From contig NZ_SSMQ01000033.1 of the NCBI RefSeq assembly GCF_005144585.1, positions 1 to 64,000 of the forward strand: a stretch of DNA of 64,000 nucleotides. Reading direction: 5' to 3'. The notes under the pieces are model-generated. The model was given only the letters and a program-made list of their open reading frames with translations, searched no databases and was not told the origin of the DNA. Below are positions 42,436 to 54,269 of the stretch, piece by piece. Made by a program: the position numbers and the translations under genes. Source of the DNA: Polyangium fumosum. GTDB taxonomy: Bacteria; Myxococcota_A; Polyangia; Polyangiales; Polyangiaceae. Every line of letters starts with the position of its first letter. Position 1 is the stretch's first letter.

Positions 42436-44259
42436 ATGAGTTCGGGGGACGCTCGGAGCGCCAAGCGGCGCGGGTCGCGCGGCGCGGGCGCCTGCGTGGT
42501 CGTCTCCGCGTTCGCGGCGGCGAGTTTTTTCCCGAACGTCACGCGCGCCGATCCGGCCGTGTGTGCCCTCGAGCCGGCGATGTGGCCCGCGCGCGCGAAG
42601 CCGTATTTCCTGATTGCCGTCGATTCGTCGAGCGCGATGACGGCGAGCGTCATGCAGGGCGGGGCCGCGGTGGCGAACTCCTGCGGCTACCCGACCACGC
42701 GTATCGGGCACACGAAGTGCGCGGTGAAGAAGACGGTCCAGGCGTATGGCGACAAGGTGAGCATCGGCCTCGCCGCGTTTGCCCGCGGGACGGTCCTGAC
42801 CTGCTCGTCGTCGTGCGGCAACGACGGAAACGGGTCGTGCATTTGGCTCGATTATGGCGGAGGGGGCTCGCCGCAGTCCGGGTGCGGGCCGGAGCCGAGC
42901 TCGCTGCCGAGCTCTTCGGACCGGCGCGGGGCCGAGATCCTGGTGCCGGTGCAGCGCGACAACTTCTATGCGCCGCCGCTCGACCCCTCGAACGTCTCGG
43001 AGCTCTTGTTATGGGTCGATCACGCCTGCGCGCCGTCCGGCGGGATCCCCAAGGAGGTGTGGGCGACCGGCGGCAGGCCGCTCAACGGGGTGTTGCGCGA
43101 CGCGTATCGATACTTTTCGGTCGGCTGGAGCAGCCCGAACGGAGGCCGGTCGTTTCCGTCACCATTGTCCGACGCGGGAGAACGGCCTTGTCGGCCGCTG
43201 CGGGTGATTCTTCTGACCGCCGGCACGGAGGCCTGCGACGACGCGGCGGACGCGGCGGACGCCGCAGCGGATCTGCTCACGGGGTTCTCCAAGGGAGGGA
43301 TCTCCTGGAGCGTGAAGACGCACGTCGTCGATTTCGGGAGCATCGCCGTCAACGACGCCATTGCGGGCGCGGGAGGGACCGGCAAGGCGATCGCGGCGGC
43401 CGACGAGGCCGCGCTGACGGCGGCCCTCGCGAGCATTCTCGACGGCTCGCTCGTCGGCGAGACCTGCGACGAGACCGACAACGATTGCAATGGCTGCACG
43501 GACGAGGGGTTCGGGAAGGGGGACGCGTGCAGCGCGGGCATCGGCGCCTGCATGAGCACGGGCATGCTGGTGTGTGACGGCAATGGCGCGACCGCGTGCA
43601 ACGCCACGCCCGGAGAGCCCACGGCCGAGGTGTGCGGCGACGCGATCGACAGCGATTGCGACGGGGCACCGAGCAATGGGTGCAGCGCCGACGCAGACGG
43701 GGACGGCGTGCCCGACGCGTACGACGATTGCCCGGACGTCGCCAATCTCGACCAAGGGGACCAGGACGGCGACGGCGTGGGCGACGCGTGTGACGCCGAT
43801 CCCGACGGCGACGGGATTCCCACGGAAATGGGCGACAACTGCCCGATGACGCCGAACGTCGGGCAGGAGGACCGCGACGAGGATGGGGTCGGCGACGCGT
43901 GCGACGCGGACGACGCCGTCGACGACGACGGGGACGGGGTCGCCGATACGAACGACGTTTGTCCCGGCGTCCCCGATGCGGAGCAGAGCGACATGGACGG
44001 CGACGGCGCGGGGGATGCGTGTGACGCCGACATCGACGGGGATGGCGTCGCCAATTTCGCGGATTCGTGTCCCCTGGATCCGCGTCTCTCCTGCCCGAAC
44101 CCCGTGGTCGACGTGTCCGGGTGCGCCTGCCGGGTCGGGAGCGCCGTCGGCGCGGGCCCCGAGCTTTGGGCCTCGATCCTCGCGGGCCTCGCCGTCCTCG
44201 CCGGTCGCCGCTCCGTCAATCGATCCGCATCCAGAACGGCTCGAACGACTCGGCGCTGA
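42436..44259 (+). CDS. Secreted VWA-like/thrombospondin-3-repeat surface protein with MYXO-CTERM-like tail
   Basis: This encodes about 607 residues from the ATG at 42436 (MSSGDARSAKRRGSRG), with AAGGAGG ahead of it; the signal ends near TRADP. Residues 60-340 have VWA-like features (FLIAVDSSSAMTAS, RVILLTAGTEACDD). Then a MopE-like Cys segment (CDETDNDCNGCTDEG, GDAIDSDCDG) and a run of thrombospondin type-3-like calcium repeats (DADGDGVPDAYDDCPDVAN, DGDGVGDACDADPDGDG). The C-terminus (SGCACRVGSAVGAGPELWAS, then a hydrophobic stretch and RRSVNRSASR) fits the MYXO-CTERM surface-sorting signal. It overlaps the convergent gene by 44 bp. Likely a calcium-dependent adhesin or matrix protein, which is an inference. 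Confidence 0.8.
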   Translation: MSSGDARSAKRRGSRGAGACVVVSAFAAASFFPNVTRADPAVCALEPAMWPARAKPYFLIAVDSSSAMTASVMQGGAAVANSCGYPTTRIGHTKCAVKKTVQAYGDKVSIGLAAFARGTVLTCSSSCGNDGNGSCIWLDYGGGGSPQSGCGPEPSSLPSSSDRRGAEILVPVQRDNFYAPPLDPSNVSELLLWVDHACAPSGGIPKEVWATGGRPLNGVLRDAYRYFSVGWSSPNGGRSFPSPLSDAGERPCRPLRVILLTAGTEACDDAADAADAAADLLTGFSKGGISWSVKTHVVDFGSIAVNDAIAGAGGTGKAIAAADEAALTAALASILDGSLVGETCDETDNDCNGCTDEGFGKGDACSAGIGACMSTGMLVCDGNGATACNATPGEPTAEVCGDAIDSDCDGAPSNGCSADADGDGVPDAYDDCPDVANLDQGDQDGDGVGDACDADPDGDGIPTEMGDNCPMTPNVGQEDRDEDGVGDACDADDAVDDDGDGVADTNDVCPGVPDAEQSDMDGDGAGDACDADIDGDGVANFADSCPLDPRLSCPNPVVDVSGCACRVGSAVGAGPELWASILAGLAVLAGRRSVNRSASRTARTTRR

Positions 44260-45619
44260 CCATGTCGTCCCCGGCGGTCAGGGTTCCCTCGAAATCACCC
44301 ACCAAAAAGACGCGCCCCTCCTCGCTCACGGAAATGCCCGTCGCGCGCTGCGCATACTTGCCCCCGAAGGTGCCGGCGCGCCGCGTCCTCAGGGACGCGT
44401 CGATCTCGAGGACGAGCATGTCCTCGGCGCCTTGGCTCTCGAAGACACGATCTCCCACCTCGACCCGGCCCGTGTAATCGAGCGCGACCACGGCGCCTCC
44501 GTCCGGCGTCCGCGCCATCGCCCTGGCGCGCGTGACGCCGGTCTCGCCGAAGCTCCGGACCTTGACGAGCGCGCCCTTGGAATCGATCGTCGCGACGAAC
44601 GCCGCGCGCTCCGCCGACGTCGCCGCGAGCGTGGCGCCGCGTCCCACGCGGCCGGAGAAGCTCCCGAGCACGAACGTCTGTCCCGTGGGATCCACGATCA
44701 CGCCGGCCGCCTCCTCGTCGCCTGTGTCCCCCAGCGCGAGCATCCATCGCGCCTCGCCCGCGCCATCGAGCGCGGCCACAAAGACGTCGCTGCCGCCCGC
44801 GCTCACGACGGCCGCGTTGGCCGGATCGAGCGAGCCCTCGAAATCGCCGACCACGACGGCCCCGCCGTCCGGGCCCGCCGCGATCGCCGCCGCTCGTTGC
44901 GCGAGCGGACCACCGATCTGCGCGGCGAACCGGGCATCTCCCGCGGCGTTCAGCGAGGCGACGAAAACGTCGTAATCCCCCTCGCTCGCGAGCGGGCCGT
45001 CGCCGAGGTCGAGCGTGCCCGAAAACATGCCCGCGAGGATCGTCCCGCCGTCCGTGGTGGTCGCCACGCTCGTCGCGCGTTGCTCTCCGACGTCCCCGAA
45101 ACGTTTTGCTTCGCCGAGGACCTCGCCTCCCGGGTTGAATCCGTCGAGGTTCGCGAGAAAAGCATCCCGCCCGCCCACGCTCTCGACCCGGCTCGGCCCG
45201 AAATCGAAGGCGCCTGCGAGATCTCCGACGAGGACGATGTCGCCGTCCGCGCGCGCGGCCGTCGCGCGGGGGCGCACGGAGCCGAGATCCCCGGTGACGA
45301 CGGACGCAATCAGCCCGCCTGCCGGGGCGAGCTCGAGGAGAAAGAGGTTTTCCTCGGCCGCACACGGCCTGGGGGTCATGCCGAGGAGCAGCTCGCCGCT
45401 GCAATGGCCCACGACGACGGATTCACCCGCGCTCCGTGCCGCGACGCCCGTGAGCGCGCGCGCGCCCGTGCCGCCGACCTTCACGACGGCCGCGGCCTCG
45501 AACGTGCCGATCGGACCCTCCTGCCACGTCGGGAGCGGATCCTGGAGCGCCGGCGCGCAAGCCGGCAGGAGCGGGAGCGCCACGAGGAGTGCGAGCGCGG
45601 ACGGCGGGGCCCTTCGCAT
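44216..45619 (-). CDS. Beta-propeller-like lipoprotein
   Basis: This encodes 467 residues from the ATG at 45619 (MRRAPPSALALLVALPLLPA; lipobox LPAC). The mature part is built of repeats of about 55 residues with the pattern xFGxxGxxRAxxVAxxxDGGxILxGxFSGxxDxG (for example FGDVGEQRATSVATTTDGG and ALGDTGDEEAAGVIVDPTG). This is typical of SBBP/beta-propeller repeat lipoproteins of myxobacteria, probably surface located. Its last 44 bp overlap the end of the convergent gene 42436-44259. It starts 14 bp after the upstream TPR protein, likely in an operon with it. Confidence 0.78.
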   Translation of the reverse strand: MRRAPPSALALLVALPLLPACAPALQDPLPTWQEGPIGTFEAAAVVKVGGTGARALTGVAARSAGESVVVGHCSGELLLGMTPRPCAAEENLFLLELAPAGGLIASVVTGDLGSVRPRATAARADGDIVLVGDLAGAFDFGPSRVESVGGRDAFLANLDGFNPGGEVLGEAKRFGDVGEQRATSVATTTDGGTILAGMFSGTLDLGDGPLASEGDYDVFVASLNAAGDARFAAQIGGPLAQRAAAIAAGPDGGAVVVGDFEGSLDPANAAVVSAGGSDVFVAALDGAGEARWMLALGDTGDEEAAGVIVDPTGQTFVLGSFSGRVGRGATLAATSAERAAFVATIDSKGALVKVRSFGETGVTRARAMARTPDGGAVVALDYTGRVEVGDRVFESQGAEDMLVLEIDASLRTRRAGTFGGKYAQRATGISVSEEGRVFLVGDFEGTLTAGDDMVSAESFEPFWMRID

Positions 45620-45632
45620 GAAACGCGTCCTT

Positions 45633-46649
45633 TCAAAAATGGCCAAGGACGACAGCGCCGCCGGCGCCCTTCGTGGCCCACGGAACGAAGGTCACGGCCT
45701 CGGTCGCCTTCGGCGCACCGTACGTCCGGACGAACCCCACGGCAGCGAGACCGACGCCGGCCGCGCCGAGCGCGCCGAACGTGAGCGAAAGGGCGAGGTC
45801 GCGGTTCCACGACGCGCGGTACGCGTCGGCGAGCCCGGGTTCGTCGCACGTGCCGTCGGGGCAGCGCTCCGCCACGGCGTTCCGGACGTTCATGTGCGCG
45901 ACGGTGAACGCGATGCTCCCGCCGATCGCGGCGAGGCCCCCGATCCCAGCGATCCAGGCCCAGGTCGGGACCACGCGATGCGCATGATCGGGGGGCTCGG
46001 GGGAGCGAAGGTCGGTCGAGGAGAGGGGAGGGAGGGTCGGCTCCGCGGGCGCCGCCTGCACGTCGAGCTCCACGGTCTTCGACTCGCCTTTGGCCACCGT
46101 CACGCGCGTCTCGATCGGCGGAGCGCCGAGCATCTGCGTCGTGAGGACGTGCTCACCCGGATCCACGGGCAGCGCCGTGCCGAGCGAGGCCGCCCCGAGC
46201 TCGAACCCGTCCCGCGTGACGCGGACTCCGGACGAGGTTTTTCCGCGGAGGACGAGGCTGAGCTTGGGGATCGAGGGCTCGATCGCAGCTTTTTCTTTCC
46301 GGGCGATGGCCGCGCGCGCCCCGTGTTTGGGCCGGAGCGTCGCCGGCATGGCGTCGACGAGTCGCAGATATTCCGCGTAATGGGCGGAGGCCGAGGCGAT
46401 CTTGCCCCAGAGGCGCTCGCATTCGGCGAGGGTGAACAAGGTCCCCGCCCGCGGGTCGAGGCGCTGGCTCTCGGCGAACGCGGGGCAAGCCACGTCGAAA
46501 TGGCGGGCCTGCATCTCGGCCAAACCGCGGTCGAAGAGGGCCTCGGCCGCCGCCTCCTGCTGCGCGTGCGCCGGGGTCGCCCCGAAGAGCGCGGCCGCGC
46601 CGGCCAGAGGCCACGCGAAACCCCAGAGGGGCTTCCAAACGCCGGACAT
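45633..46649 (-). CDS. Exported TPR/PEGA-like protein
   Basis: This encodes 338 residues from the ATG at 46649 (MSGVWKPLWGFAWPLAGAAA). A signal peptide ends at AHAQQ. Residues 35-100 contain TPR-like helices (AEALFDRGLAEMQARHFDVACPAF, TLFTLAECERLWGKIASASAHYAEYL). A PEGA-like beta domain (LVLRGKTSSGVRVTRDGFEL, LPVDPGEHVL, RVTVAKGESKTVEL) follows, then two hydrophobic segments (WIAGIGGLAAIGGSIAFTV and LTFGALGAAGVGLAAVGFV). This layout is repeated many times in myxobacterial genomes with no known role. It lies upstream of the propeller lipoprotein gene. Confidence 0.72.
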   Translation of the reverse strand: MSGVWKPLWGFAWPLAGAAALFGATPAHAQQEAAAEALFDRGLAEMQARHFDVACPAFAESQRLDPRAGTLFTLAECERLWGKIASASAHYAEYLRLVDAMPATLRPKHGARAAIARKEKAAIEPSIPKLSLVLRGKTSSGVRVTRDGFELGAASLGTALPVDPGEHVLTTQMLGAPPIETRVTVAKGESKTVELDVQAAPAEPTLPPLSSTDLRSPEPPDHAHRVVPTWAWIAGIGGLAAIGGSIAFTVAHMNVRNAVAERCPDGTCDEPGLADAYRASWNRDLALSLTFGALGAAGVGLAAVGFVRTYGAPKATEAVTFVPWATKGAGGAVVLGHF

Positions 46650-46737
46650 GAGAGACGGTATCGTTGGGCCAAGCGAGGCGTCAAGCCGCGCGCGCATCGC
46701 TGGCCCACGCGCGCCGCGGCGTCTAGCATCGCCGCCG

Positions 46738-47415
46738 GTGGAGTCGTCCACGTCGTTCCCCATCCTGCTCTCGCTCCGTGTCGCCGGCCTGGCGCTGCTC
46801 TTCGTCGGGCCGATCGGGCTCGCGATCGCGCTCTTGCAGGCGCGTGTCCGGTACAGGCTGCGTGGGCTCGTCGACGCGCTCGTGCTCTTGCCGCTCGTCC
46901 TGCCGCCCTCGGTCGTCGGGTACTTCCTCGTCGTGGTGTTTGGGCGGCGGGGGCTCCTCGGGCGGATGCTGGAGGAGGGGCTCGGCGTGCGGCTCGTGTT
47001 CTCGCCGGCCGGCGCGGCGCTCGCGTCGGCCGTCGTGGCGCTGCCGATCCTCGTGAAGACGGCGCAACCGTCGATCGAGGCGGTCCCGTCGCGGCTCGAA
47101 GACGTGGCGCGGACGCTCGGGCTCCGGCCGTGGGAGGTCGTGTTTCGGGTGACCCTGCCCCTCGCGTGGCGTGGGGTGCTCGCGGCGCTCGTGCTCGGCT
47201 TCGCGCGGGCGATCGGCGAGTTCGGGGCGACGTTGATGCTCGCGGGCAACATCCCGGGCCGCACGAACACGATGCCGGTGGAGATTTTTTCGGCCTTCCA
47301 GGAGGGCGACGACGCGCGCGCCGGGCTCTACGTGATCGTGCTCTCGGGGATCTCGGTCGTGGTCGTGCTCGTGGCCGGCTTGCTCGGGCCCAAAGAAGGG
47401 CGGGCACCGGCATGA
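46738..47415 (+). CDS. modB: Molybdate ABC transporter permease
   Basis: This encodes 225 residues from the GTG at 46738. Five membrane helices carry the ModB/CysTW pattern, with the EAA loop at IEAVPSRLEDVARTLGLRPWEVVFRVTLPLAWRG. Downstream, GFARAIGEFGATLMLAGNIPGRTNTMPVEIF is highly characteristic of the molybdate permease. It overlaps the ATPase gene by four bases (ATGA at 47412). The substrate-binding ModA is absent from the window, so it is encoded elsewhere or lost. Confidence 0.88.
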   Translation: MESSTSFPILLSLRVAGLALLFVGPIGLAIALLQARVRYRLRGLVDALVLLPLVLPPSVVGYFLVVVFGRRGLLGRMLEEGLGVRLVFSPAGAALASAVVALPILVKTAQPSIEAVPSRLEDVARTLGLRPWEVVFRVTLPLAWRGVLAALVLGFARAIGEFGATLMLAGNIPGRTNTMPVEIFSAFQEGDDARAGLYVIVLSGISVVVVLVAGLLGPKEGRAPA

Positions 47416-48137
47416 GCGGCGCGCCCGCGCTGGAGGTCGATTTGCAGGTCACCGTGGGGCGCGGCGCGTCGGTGTTCACCGTCGAGGCGCGCTTCTCGTT
47501 GCCTGCGGGCGTGCTCGTCCTGTTCGGCCCCTCGGGCGCGGGCAAGACCGTCACGCTGCGCGCGATCGCCGGCCTGATCCGGCCGAAGCGTGGCTCCGTG
47601 CGCCTCGCGGGGGAGGCCCTCGACGACGGGATGCGCGGCGTCCACGTGCCGGCCGAGCGGCGGCGGATCGGGTACGTGCCGCAGGATCAGGCGCTCTTTC
47701 CGCACCTCGACGTGCTCGGCAACGTGGTCTTTGGCCTGCCCCGCGCCGAGCGCAAGAAGCCGGGCCCCGCGACGCTCGCGCTGCTCGACGAGCTCGGGCT
47801 CTCGGCGCTGCGCGGGGCGCGCGTGGACGCGCTCTCCGGCGGGGAGCGGCAGCGGGTGGCGCTCGCGCGGGCGCTCGCCGCCGAGCCGAGGCTGCTTTTG
47901 CTCGACGAGCCGCTCTCGGCGCTGGATCGCGCGGCGCGGTTCTCGATCGGCCGATCGCTCAGGGAGGCGCTCGCGCGGCGGTCGCTCCCGGCGGTGCTCG
48001 TCACGCACGACGCGGAGGAGGCGGCGGCGTTCGGGGACGTGTTCGTTCAATTCGAGCGTGGAAAACCGGCCCGGGAGTTGCCGCGGGAGGTCGTGCTCGG
48101 TGAAAAAGGACCATGCCCCCATTGCGGCAAGCCGTGA
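47412..48137 (+). CDS. modC: Molybdate ABC transporter ATPase, short form
   Basis: This encodes 241 residues. Walker A GPSGAGKTVTLRAI, the ModC-type RRIGYVPQDQALFPHLDVLGNVVFGL Q-loop region, signature LSGGERQRVALARAL, Walker B LLLLDEPLSALD and H-loop LVTHDAEEAA are intact. Usual ModC has a C-terminal TOBE domain that binds molybdate; here the chain ends about 30 residues after the H-loop (LGEKGPCPHCGKP), so this domain is missing. It is preceded by modB with overlapping stop and start codons. Confidence 0.85.
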   Translation: MSGAPALEVDLQVTVGRGASVFTVEARFSLPAGVLVLFGPSGAGKTVTLRAIAGLIRPKRGSVRLAGEALDDGMRGVHVPAERRRIGYVPQDQALFPHLDVLGNVVFGLPRAERKKPGPATLALLDELGLSALRGARVDALSGGERQRVALARALAAEPRLLLLDEPLSALDRAARFSIGRSLREALARRSLPAVLVTHDAEEAAAFGDVFVQFERGKPARELPREVVLGEKGPCPHCGKP

Positions 48138-48523
48138 TCGGCGAGCACGTCGCGACGATCGAGCCGCCGGATCTGCTCATCCTCTCCTTCCGCGGCGTGA
48201 TCCGCGCGCCCCACGTCGCGGAGTACGCCGCGCTGCGCGCCGATCTGCTCTCCGATCAGCGCTACCTCCTGACCCTCGCGGACCTGCGCCGCGTCGAGGA
48301 CGTCGAGCCCGCGTGCCGCCGCAGCATCGCGGCCATCCGGGACGAACGCGCGCAGGCGACCGCGTTCGTCGGCGGCAGCTTCCGCTTCCGGGTCGTCGCG
48401 GAGCTCATCGCGAACGCGGCCCGCGTCTTTGCGCACAGGAAGCTCGCTTTCCGTTTCTTCCCCGACGAAGCCCCGGCACGCGCCTGGCTCGCCGACATGC
48501 GCCGGACGTTCCGCGGCGCGTGA
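48113..48523 (+). CDS. SpoIIAA/STAS-like small protein, copy 2
   Basis: This encodes up to 136 residues starting within the end of modC (25-bp overlap); an alternative GTG start at 48134 would remove most of the overlap. It has the same arrangement as the protein at 35180: an N-terminal strand (TIEPPDLLILSFRGVIRAPHVAEYAAL), YLLTLADLRRVEDVEPACRRSIA, FRVVAELIANAARVFAHRK, and FRFFPDEAPARAWLADMRR. The pair are paralogs, each alone on the genome beside unrelated genes. Possibly anti-sigma-antagonist-like or a signalling adaptor; unknown. Confidence 0.6.
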   Translation: MPPLRQAVIGEHVATIEPPDLLILSFRGVIRAPHVAEYAALRADLLSDQRYLLTLADLRRVEDVEPACRRSIAAIRDERAQATAFVGGSFRFRVVAELIANAARVFAHRKLAFRFFPDEAPARAWLADMRRTFRGA

Positions 48524-48656
48524 GCGGGCCAGGGTGGACATGACGCTCCGTTTCCCCTACCTGCCGTACCTGCCGCGTCGCGGCACCTGTCCGTAGACAC
48601 CGGCCGGCCTCCGCGGTACCCCTCCGCCGGCAACGACAACCAGGGAGCCTTCTCGG

Positions 48657-51026
<2,370 letters not shown>

Positions 51027-51040
51027 GCGAGGCGACGACC

Positions 51041-52204
<1,164 letters not shown>

Positions 52205-52226
52205 TCGACACGCTCCTTCGCTGAAG

Positions 52227-52263
52227 AGGGCCCCTGCGCGGATGCGCGGGGGCCCTTGTTTTT
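52227..52263 (+). terminator. Rho-independent terminator after the beta-oxidation operon
   Basis: AGGGCCCCTGCGC (52227-52239) pairs with GCGCGGGGGCCCT (52244-52256) around a four-base loop, followed by TTGTTTTTG. It would end transcription of the fadN-fadA operon. The next gene on the right, on the minus strand, ends at 52274, so the hairpin could serve both. Confidence 0.85.
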
Positions 52264-52273
52264 GCGGGCGGCC

Positions 52274-52921
52274 TCAGTCTCCGCCGTCCGAGGCGCGCGC
52301 AATGGCTCGGATGGCCTCGCGGAGATCGTCTTCGAGGCGCTGGAAGGCCGATAGCTTCCGCAGGGCCTCGAAACGCACCTCTTCGCCGAAGAGACGATGA
52401 ACGCTCTCGGCTCCGCGACGGAACCCTCCCTGCTGGAGGATGTGTCGGAGGGACTGCTTTGGATCCACTTCGCGCTCGGGGGCTGCCGGTAGAGAGGGCT
52501 CGGCCCCGCGACCCAGGATCGTCCGAAAGACCTCCACATCTGCGAGCATCCAAGCCTCGATCTCGCGCACCGGGACACAGGGGACTGCGACGAGAGGGAA
52601 AGCGCTGCTGGCCAGACCAATACCGGGAGCAACGCAGGTCTTTCGCGCCTCGTCCGGATCGCCTCCACCATCGGCGTGAATGACCAGCAATGTGAAAGAG
52701 TCCCAATACTCGGCTACTGCGGCTGCGATGCGATCGACTCGCTTCGGCGGGTATGGCCTGGGAGCGTCGATGCCAAGGGTCTCCCCGACCTCGACGCGGC
52801 CCGGTTCCAGCTCATTTCCAAGCGTATCGAGCAGGCGATTGATGAGAGGCGAAAGAAAATCGTAGTCGCTCGGCCCCTCTGCATAAAGGGCAGCGCACAG
52901 GTACACGCGCCTCCGTGTCAT
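52274..52921 (-). CDS. DUF4276-like (TOPRIM-type) protein paired with AAA ATPase
   Basis: This encodes 215 residues. Features of DUF4276 proteins are seen: an N-terminal acidic motif LYAEGPSDYDFLSPLINRLL, LLVIHADGGGDPDEAR, and PVREIEAWMLADVEVF. The acidic residues suggest a TOPRIM-like metal-binding nuclease fold. Its ATG overlaps the end of the upstream ATPase gene by four bases (ATGA), so they are made together. Similar two-gene pairs of SMC-like ATPase plus TOPRIM protein occur in phage-defence systems such as OLD, Gabija and PARIS. This pairing is a variant of that idea; assignment to any named system is not made. Confidence 0.65.
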   Translation of the reverse strand: MTRRRVYLCAALYAEGPSDYDFLSPLINRLLDTLGNELEPGRVEVGETLGIDAPRPYPPKRVDRIAAAVAEYWDSFTLLVIHADGGGDPDEARKTCVAPGIGLASSAFPLVAVPCVPVREIEAWMLADVEVFRTILGRGAEPSLPAAPEREVDPKQSLRHILQQGGFRRGAESVHRLFGEEVRFEALRKLSAFQRLEDDLREAIRAIARASDGGD

Positions 52922-54087
52922 TCGGCCGCCTCGGCGTCCGCGGCGTGGAGCAGCATGTCGACCTCGCGCAGCGACGCAACGAACGCGCTGTCGCTCGGCT
53001 TTTTGGGCTTGCCCACGGGGCGGGCTCGGGTCTCGCGCTTGCCGTCGCGAACCACGACGTCCACGACGCGGAGCATTTGGGGCTGGTCGCGAAATGCCGC
53101 GACGACGACGGGCGAGTGTGTGGTGAGGAGGATCTGCGTCTTGTCGGCCGAGACGGCCGTATCACGCAGGATCGACAGGAGCCTACGCAGTCGTCCGGGA
53201 TAAATTCCGTTCTCGGGCTCTTCGATGCCGAGGACGGACGGATGCGGTTCGACCGTGAGCACCGTGAGGAGCGCGAGGGCGCGCAGCGTGCCATCCGAGG
53301 CGAGGCGCGCCGGGAGATGCTCCCCGCCGGAGAGCTTGAAGTCGAGGCGCAGAGCGTCTCCTTCGGGAACGACGTCGAAGCCGGAGAGGCCCGGCACGAG
53401 CGAGGCGAGATCGGCGCGAATCGCACCGAGGGCGGGCGCGGGGAGATCCGCGAGAATGGCAGCGAGGTTGGATGCGTCGGGGGCGAGGATGCCGGAGCTG
53501 ATCTTTTCACTGGGCTCGCGGAGGCGGGCGGCATCGAGGTGGAGGATACGGAATGCGCCGAGCTCTCCCACGAGGGCGCTGAAGACATCCGGAGCACTCC
53601 CAAATTGGTGCGCAACCACGGTCCTAAGAGTAGTCGTGAATGAAGCCTCTCCGGTTTGCTGGAGGAAAGGGGCCGTCTCGCCGCCGTCGAGCTTCCCCCG
53701 CAGACTCTCATGCTCGATCACGAACCTGTCGACTCCCGATCCCTGCGCGCGGCGCTCGATGGTGAGCTCGTATCGATATCGTGTGGGGAACGGCGGCGCT
53801 GCCTCCTCGGGTGCTGGAATGGGCGTGCCCAGCGACACCTCGACCGCAAATCGAATCGTCCGACTCGTCTCTCCCCCGAACCGGCTGAACTGATCGAGGA
53901 CCCGTCCGCGTCCCTTCTTGAACGCTTCCTCCACGGGCATCGAGGCCAGCCGTCCAAGCAGCGCCATTGCCTCCAGCAGGTTCGACTTCCCTGCGCCGTT
54001 CGGGCCGACGAACACGGTGAGCGGCTCCAGATCCACCGCGAAATCCCGCAGCGATTTGAACCCATCGACCTCGAACCGCGTGATCAT
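52918..54087 (-). CDS. AAA/RecF-like ATPase
   Basis: This encodes 389 residues from the ATG at 54087. Walker A FVGPNGAGKSNLLEAMALLG lies near residues 29-48. The late motifs are ABC/SMC-like: LASDGTLRALALLTVL for the signature-like part, SVLGIEEPENGIYPGRL for Walker B with Glu, and TQILLTTHSPVVV for the D/H-loop. Thus it belongs to AAA_21-type predicted ATPases with OLD-like organisation. It makes a bicistronic unit with the DUF4276-like gene. It diverges from the patatin gene at 54270 over about 180 bp. Confidence 0.82.
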   Translation of the reverse strand: MITRFEVDGFKSLRDFAVDLEPLTVFVGPNGAGKSNLLEAMALLGRLASMPVEEAFKKGRGRVLDQFSRFGGETSRTIRFAVEVSLGTPIPAPEEAAPPFPTRYRYELTIERRAQGSGVDRFVIEHESLRGKLDGGETAPFLQQTGEASFTTTLRTVVAHQFGSAPDVFSALVGELGAFRILHLDAARLREPSEKISSGILAPDASNLAAILADLPAPALGAIRADLASLVPGLSGFDVVPEGDALRLDFKLSGGEHLPARLASDGTLRALALLTVLTVEPHPSVLGIEEPENGIYPGRLRRLLSILRDTAVSADKTQILLTTHSPVVVAAFRDQPQMLRVVDVVVRDGKRETRARPVGKPKKPSDSAFVASLREVDMLLHAADAEAAE

Positions 54088-54269
54088 GCCGGTAGCGTAC
54101 CACGTCGCTGTACGCCAGCCATCCGATCCCATGCGCTTTCGAGGGGAGACGGATGTACCGCCAGGGCCCAGAATTCCCTCTCCAGCCCTTCCATCCCTCG
54201 ACCCCGGTCGCTTCATGGATGACGCCCACCCCCCACCCCGGATACCCTGTCCGATGGAGGGCTCGTGTC

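Noticed and set aside
52274-54087. PARIS or Gabija system
   Set aside because: PARIS uses a DUF4435 protein and Gabija a UvrD-like helicase; here the partner is DUF4276-like, so neither name applies.
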